Source: Brevibacillus sp. SYP-B805
GTDB taxonomy: Bacteria > Bacillota > Bacilli > Brevibacillales > Brevibacillaceae
DNA: 64,000 nt
Reading direction: 5' to 3'
Assembly (NCBI RefSeq): GCF_011059135.1
Contig: NZ_JAALGD010000003.1
Span: 186,001 to 250,000, forward strand
Both the position numbers and the translations under genes were made by a program. The notes beneath the pieces are model-generated. The model searched no databases. It had not been told where the DNA came from and saw nothing but the letters and a program-made list of their open reading frames with translations. This document shows positions 59,774 through 64,000 of the stretch, piece by piece; the stretch's first letter is position 1; every line of letters begins with the position of its first letter.

Positions 59774-60709
59774 TTACATCTTCATGCTTTGCTCCCCCGT
59801 CGCCCTCGCCGCTTTCAACCGCTGCCAAAGCGCGGCTCCCTGGCGGACGAGGAAAACGCCGCCGAGAATCATGACGGCTCCCAGCCACTGCCACCCGTTC
59901 ATCTTCTCCCCGATCCAGACCATCGCCACCAGGATGGCGGTGACGGGCACCAGATACATGAACGGCATCACCCGCGAGGCGCCCTGCACTTCCATGCCGT
60001 AGTTCCAGACCGCGAGCGAATAGGCGGTGACGGGATACGCTGCATAAAGAAGCGACCACCAGGCCGACGCCGGCAGTGCCGCCCAATGCACACTCATCAA
60101 GTCCGCCCCGCAGTACAACGCCAGAAACAGCGACCCGAACAGGGCGGTATAGAGGGTGATTTTCATGGCCGAATACGTTTTGGTCAAACGGGCGGTCGTA
60201 AACGGATAGCAGCCAAACAGGAAGCTGGCGACCCCCGCGATCACGTCTCCCCGAAGCGATTCGAGGGTAAAGGAGAGGCCGTGCTCCCCCGCCCCCTTGA
60301 CCAGGATCACGCCCGTAACCGCCAGCAGCGAGCCGGCGATCAGCATCGGCGTGAGGCGTTCCTGTCGTTTCAGCAGCGCGATCGCCACCGTAAAGATCGG
60401 GGACATGGCTACCAGGAGCGAGGCATTGGTCGCCGTCGTATATTTCAGGGAGGCGACGAACAGCGTCTGATACAGGGTAATCCCCACCAGGGCAGCCAGC
60501 AGAAAAGCCGGGATGTCCCGCTTGCGGATGCCGAGGGTGCCCTCTCTCCATTTCACCAGGAAGAGGAGGACCGGGATGACCAGCAAGAAGCGCGTCAGGG
60601 TAAAAACATCGGGCGACAGCGCCTGCATGCCGAACTTTCCGATGGTGTAATTCGCTCCCCAAATGACGACGACGGCAGCCAGCATGAGATCCACGGTCGA
60701 TTTACGCAT
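59774..60709 (-). CDS. EamA/DMT-family transporter
   Basis: 311 residues, ten-helix drug/metabolite transporter with two EamA repeats (DLMLAAVVVIWGANYTIGKF; ESLRGDVIAGVASFLFGCYP) and the usual PFMYLVPVTAILVAMVWIGE in the last third. Substrate unknown. Overlaps the 3' end of the YczE gene by eight bases; coupled translation is likely. Confidence 0.88.
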   Translation of the reverse strand: MRKSTVDLMLAAVVVIWGANYTIGKFGMQALSPDVFTLTRFLLVIPVLLFLVKWREGTLGIRKRDIPAFLLAALVGITLYQTLFVASLKYTTATNASLLVAMSPIFTVAIALLKRQERLTPMLIAGSLLAVTGVILVKGAGEHGLSFTLESLRGDVIAGVASFLFGCYPFTTARLTKTYSAMKITLYTALFGSLFLALYCGADLMSVHWAALPASAWWSLLYAAYPVTAYSLAVWNYGMEVQGASRVMPFMYLVPVTAILVAMVWIGEKMNGWQWLGAVMILGGVFLVRQGAALWQRLKAARATGEQSMKM

Positions 60710-61355
60710 GGATCTGCTCCTTCGGCCGCTGTCCGTATGATTTCGCCATGACGCGTTCCCAGAAAGGGATGGTCCGCTGAATCAACGGCCCCGTAAAGAC
60801 GGCAATCACCAAGGTCCCGATCGATACGGGACCGCCCAGAAGCGCGCCCATTCCGAGCACGGTGATTTCGATAGCCATCCGCACGGCTTGAATGCTCCAG
60901 CCCATCCGCTCATGGAGCGCCAGCATGAAGCTGTCGCGCGGCCCGGCCCCCAGCCTCGGGGAGATGTACATCCCGATCCCGACGGCCATGATCACAAGGC
61001 CGCCCAGGAACAGCAGGATCCGTGCCGGCAGCCCGCTGACATGGGGAACCGCCCCCATCCACATGAACAGATCGATAAACAGGCCGAATGCCACCATGTT
61101 GAGGATGGTGCCGATTCCCGGCTTGATCTTCCCCAGCAGGTAGGAAAGAAGAATGATGAGGACTCCGATCAATTGCGACCAGATGCCGATGGTCAATCCA
61201 AACGTCTTTTGCAGTCCGATATGCAGGACATCCCACGGCGAAACGCCAAAATCTGCTTCTATCGTCATCACAACGCCGTAGGCAATCACAGCCAGGCCCA
61301 ACAGAAACATCAGATACCGGACGACCAGTTCTCTCCCACTCCTGCCGTCAGCCAC
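60702..61355 (-). CDS. YczE/YitT-like membrane protein
   Basis: 217 residues, about five helices, with the family pattern VVMTIEADFGVSPWDVLHIG, LQKTFGLTIGIWSQLIGVL and ISPRLGAGPRDSFMLALHER. YczE-class proteins have no agreed function; some affect antibiotic synthesis enzymes (sfp-linked). GTG start with AAGGTGG. First gene of a two-gene unit with the EamA transporter. Confidence 0.85.
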   Translation of the reverse strand: MADGRSGRELVVRYLMFLLGLAVIAYGVVMTIEADFGVSPWDVLHIGLQKTFGLTIGIWSQLIGVLIILLSYLLGKIKPGIGTILNMVAFGLFIDLFMWMGAVPHVSGLPARILLFLGGLVIMAVGIGMYISPRLGAGPRDSFMLALHERMGWSIQAVRMAIEITVLGMGALLGGPVSIGTLVIAVFTGPLIQRTIPFWERVMAKSYGQRPKEQIHA

Positions 61356-61388
61356 GGTGGATCCACCTTCTCCCCCACGGAATTCTCT

Positions 61389-61619
61389 CTACTGCCATTT
61401 GGCGACAATCTCGTAAAAAATGCCGTCTTTGCGGTAATATGCCATCACTTGCGGCTGCGCAAAGCTGTGCCGCAGGGTGTCCAGATCAAGCGCCTCTGCG
61501 GCCAGCCTGAGCTGGCGCTGCTTTTTCTCCTGATCGACATACTCGATCACCAGGTCAACCGCTTCTTCGCGGCAATGCGCCAGCAGCTCCTCCGGCGATC
61601 CAAACGCGATCCGTTTCAT
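61389..61619 (-). CDS. Small conserved protein of unknown function
   Basis: 76 residues: KRIAFGSPEELLAHCREEAV, DLVIEYVDQEKKQRQLRLAA, and YYRKDGIFYEIVAKWQ at the end. Helical with a strand-like end, soluble, no family assigned. GAGGTGA before ATG 61619. Located between yczE-like and rnz. Confidence 0.7.
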   Translation of the reverse strand: MKRIAFGSPEELLAHCREEAVDLVIEYVDQEKKQRQLRLAAEALDLDTLRHSFAQPQVMAYYRKDGIFYEIVAKWQ

Positions 61620-61651
61620 CGTCTCACCTCTTCACCCCGAGCCCTTGATGA

Positions 61652-62626
61652 TCATTCATTATAGCAGGATTTTTTCATTCCTCCTACCATTTCCCGCTTC
61701 CGCTTGAGCGCAAAAGAACGGAAATCCTCCGCCAGTTCGGTCTGGGGAAAAATCGCCCGCGCCTCGGCCAGCAGATCCGCGAGCGAATGGTTCTCGTCAT
61801 TCTCGTAGCGGGGGCTGAAATGGGTGAGAATCAGCCCCTTTGCCCCCGCCTGGCTTGCCACCTCCGCCGCTTCCCGGGCCGTGGAATGGCCGCTGCGTCG
61901 CGCCAGTTCCACCTCGCTGTGCGCATATGTCGCTTCATGGATCAGCAGATCCGCATCCCGCGCCAGCTCGATCATGTTCGCGCAGGGCTCCGTGTCGCCG
62001 CTGATCGCCAGCTTGCGCCCCGGTACCGGCGGCCCGATGAAATCGCTGCCGTGCAGGATGCGGCCGTCCGGCAGCTCCACCGTCTCCCCCTTTTTCAGCC
62101 GGCCATAGAGCGGTCCCGGCGGAATGCCGGCCGCTTGGGCGAGATCGACCCGAAACCTCCCCGGGCTTGGCAGTTCCGTGACGGCATACGCGAATGCCGG
62201 CACCCGATGGCGCACGGGCGCCGCCGCCACCGTGAGCTCGTCGTCCGCATAGACGATGCCCGGCTCAACCGTTTGGACGGTGAGCGGATACTGCAGATGC
62301 ACCGGGCTGACGGCCATGATGCCGTCGATGTACTGCTTCAGTCCCGGCGGGCCGTATACCGTTATTCCCGAAAGATCGCTGTTGCGCAGGGAACGGCTGG
62401 CTAACAGGCCGATCAAGCCGTACAGGTGATCCCCGTGCAGATGGGTGATGAACACCTTCTCCAACTGGCTGATTTTCAAAGGCGAGCGCAGGATCTGGTG
62501 CTGCGTGCCCTCTCCGCAGTCAAACAGCCACCACCTGCCCGCCTGCGCAAACTGCAGGGCCACGCCGCTGACATTGCGCCTGGTCGTGGGCGCCCCTGAC
62601 CCTGTTCCCAAAAAGGTTATGATCAT
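61652..62626 (-). CDS. rnz: Ribonuclease Z
   Basis: 324-residue metallo-beta-lactamase-fold tRNA 3' processing endonuclease. Zinc motif THLHGDHLYGLIGLLASR, second-site SGDTEPCANM, HEATYAHSEVELARRSGHST and the final His in LILTHFSPRYEND. RNase Z matures tRNAs lacking an encoded CCA. ATG with GAGGTGA. Confidence 0.96.
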   Translation of the reverse strand: MIITFLGTGSGAPTTRRNVSGVALQFAQAGRWWLFDCGEGTQHQILRSPLKISQLEKVFITHLHGDHLYGLIGLLASRSLRNSDLSGITVYGPPGLKQYIDGIMAVSPVHLQYPLTVQTVEPGIVYADDELTVAAAPVRHRVPAFAYAVTELPSPGRFRVDLAQAAGIPPGPLYGRLKKGETVELPDGRILHGSDFIGPPVPGRKLAISGDTEPCANMIELARDADLLIHEATYAHSEVELARRSGHSTAREAAEVASQAGAKGLILTHFSPRYENDENHSLADLLAEARAIFPQTELAEDFRSFALKRKREMVGGMKKSCYNE

Positions 62627-62755
62627 CGCAGTTATTTCACCTCATGTTACAAGTATATCCTACCGGTACCATCCACGGGCCTCCCGCTTCCCGCATTCAC
62701 CCTTTTTTTCCTGGGCGCATACCCTGCTATAGACTATCGCCTAGGAGGGATTCTG

Positions 62756-63751
62756 ATGAAACGAGCGCTTTCTCTCGTTCTCGCCGCAGGGCTGGGGCTG
62801 ATGGCCCTGCTTGCCGGATGCAGCGGTTCGGGCAGCGAGAAAATACGCATCGGTGAAGTGACCCGCTCCCTGTTCTATGCGCCCCAGTACGTCGCCATTG
62901 AAAAGGGATTTTTCAAAGAAGAAGGGCTGGAAGTGGATTTGACCACCACATCCGGCGGCGACAAGACGATGACCGCCCTGTTGTCCGACGGCATCGACAT
63001 CGCCCTGGTCGGGTCCGAGACCAGCATCTACGTGGATCAGCAGGGCTCCACCGACCCTGTGATCAATTTCGCCCAGCTCACACAAACGGACGGCACGTTC
63101 CTTGTCTCGCGCAAACAGATCGACAACTTTGCCTGGGAGCAGCTGAAAGGCAGCGTCTTTCTGGGGCAGCGAAAAGGCGGCATGCCGCAGATGGTGGGGG
63201 AATTCGTGCTGAAAAAGCATGCCATTGACCCGCACAAGGATCTGAACCTCATCCAAAACATCGAGTTTGCCAATATCGCGTCCGCCTTCGCTTCGGGAAC
63301 GGGCGAATACGTCCAGCTGTTTGAACCGCAGGCGTCGCAGTTTGAAAAGGACGGGATCGGCCATGTCATCGCTTCCTTCGGCACGGAGAGCGGCAAGGTG
63401 CCGTACACGGTCTTTATGGCCAAGAAAAGCTACTTGGACCAGCACGAAGCGGAGATACAGAAGTTTACGAACGCCATCTACAAGGCGCAGCAATGGGTAG
63501 CCAGCCACTCGGCCAAAGAGACGGCGGACGCGATCGCTCCCTACTTCCCCAACATCCAGCCGGACATTCTGGAAAGCGCGGTGAAGCGTTATCTGGAACA
63601 GGGCTCCTACGCGACCGATCCCATTCTGGATGAAGCCGAATGGAACAACCTGCAGAACATTATGGACGAAGCGGGTGAACTGAAACAGCGGGCCGATTAC
63701 GCCAAACTGGTGAACACCGCCTTTGCCCAAAAAGCAATAGAAGGGAAGTAA
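62756..63751 (+). CDS. ABC transporter substrate-binding lipoprotein (NMT1/SsuA-like)
   Basis: 331 residues. Lipoprotein signal with the LLAGC lipobox, then the NMT1/SsuA fold: IGEVTRSLFYAPQYVAIEKG, FFKEEGLEVDLTTTSGGDKT, and DIALVGSETSIYVDQQGST. Typical of importers for taurine, sulfonates, nitrate or thiamine precursors; the substrate cannot be fixed. Overlaps the ATPase gene by one base (TAATG). AGGAGGG before ATG. Confidence 0.9.
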   Translation: MKRALSLVLAAGLGLMALLAGCSGSGSEKIRIGEVTRSLFYAPQYVAIEKGFFKEEGLEVDLTTTSGGDKTMTALLSDGIDIALVGSETSIYVDQQGSTDPVINFAQLTQTDGTFLVSRKQIDNFAWEQLKGSVFLGQRKGGMPQMVGEFVLKKHAIDPHKDLNLIQNIEFANIASAFASGTGEYVQLFEPQASQFEKDGIGHVIASFGTESGKVPYTVFMAKKSYLDQHEAEIQKFTNAIYKAQQWVASHSAKETADAIAPYFPNIQPDILESAVKRYLEQGSYATDPILDEAEWNNLQNIMDEAGELKQRADYAKLVNTAFAQKAIEGK

Positions 63752-64000
63752 TGACCGTGTCCCAGCTTTCCTGCCAACCTGCCAAGATCGAACTTTGTCA
63801 CGTCACCCATCTCTATGTCTCGTCCACTCGCGCGTTCATGGCCGTCAAAGGGATCGACTTGCGGGTGGAGGAAGGTGAATTCATCTGTCTGGTCGGCCCG
63901 AGCGGCTGCGGCAAAACGACGATTCTTTCCCTGATCGCGGGATTGGAGCATCCGACGGCGGGGAAGGTGCTGATCGAAGGACGGGAAGTGGCCGGCACCT
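63751..64000 (+). CDS. ABC transporter ATP-binding protein, partial
   Basis: The first 83 residues are visible. Walker A GPSGCGKTTILSLIAGLEHP in the SsuB/TauB style follows KGIDLRVEEGEFICLVGPSG. The rest is beyond the window. Starts in the stop of the binding-protein gene. The permease is probably next. Confidence 0.9.
   Translation, partial: MTVSQLSCQPAKIELCHVTHLYVSSTRAFMAVKGIDLRVEEGEFICLVGPSGCGKTTILSLIAGLEHPTAGKVLIEGREVAGT

Overview
The window is chromosomal DNA from a spore-forming member of the Bacillales. It carries a complete spoIIIAA-AG run plus the start of spoIIIAH, and a gene order that follows the Bacillus subtilis yqhG-to-spoIIIAH neighbourhood: yqhG, yqhH, gcvT, gcvPA, gcvPB, lipM, mntR, yqhO, yqhP, yqhQ, yqhR, aroQ, yqhT, efp, yqhV, spoIIIA. 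Base composition is GC-rich for the order and starts are often GTG or TTG behind strong AGGAGG-type sites. A Brevibacillus-like organism, possibly one of the higher-GC species, fits best, but this is inference from gene content and not a database match. No rRNA, tRNA, CRISPR, phage or transposase gene was seen.

Region by region. 1-5.1 kb: spoIIIA operon (minus) behind a sigma-E-like promoter. 5.1-7.4 kb: a CD1247-type zinc-finger-like protein, a bactofilin-like protein, YhbD and YqhV. 7.5-9.6 kb: a plus-strand phosphosulfolactate module (comA, comB) and a DUF441 membrane protein, lodged between efp and yqhV. 9.8-15.4 kb: efp, a Xaa-Pro peptidase, aroQ, yqhR, yqhQ, yqhP, yqhO, mntR. 15.5-20.4 kb: an accessory block with a YkvI-like transporter, an HTH-TPR receptor of RRNPP type that overlaps a 39-codon secreted-peptide gene, and a multi-PAS histidine kinase. 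20.7-29.1 kb: dat, lipM, an enoyl-CoA hydratase and TetR regulator with matching operator-like sites, a phosphatase, and the glycine cleavage genes behind a tandem glycine riboswitch. 29.4-42 kb: yqhH, yqhG, aroK, an M1-type metallopeptidase, pxpA, ylbG, ylbF (ricF), a large helicase-associated protein, and small secreted proteins. 42-52.7 kb: a MerR-methyltransferase fusion, CBS protein, yugN, ftsW, Asp23, a ThDP enzyme, sleB, a Ca2+/H+ antiporter and ylaN. 52.8-64 kb: sda with an upstream DnaA-box cluster, a multidomain lytic transglycosylase, MFS/LysR pair, PAP2, yqxD, two transporters, rnz, and the start of an ABC importer operon cut by the window end.

The genes connect around sporulation and its timing: spoIIIA (forespore channel), ricF, sda (checkpoint on sporulation kinases), a PAS histidine kinase, sleB (germination) and the peptide-receptor pair. 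Glycine, lipoate and C1 metabolism sit together (gcv, lipM). A nested palindromic repeat family (four loci, five units) is dispersed through the window. The strongest candidate for an undescribed system is the receptor-propeptide pair at 16716-18106.
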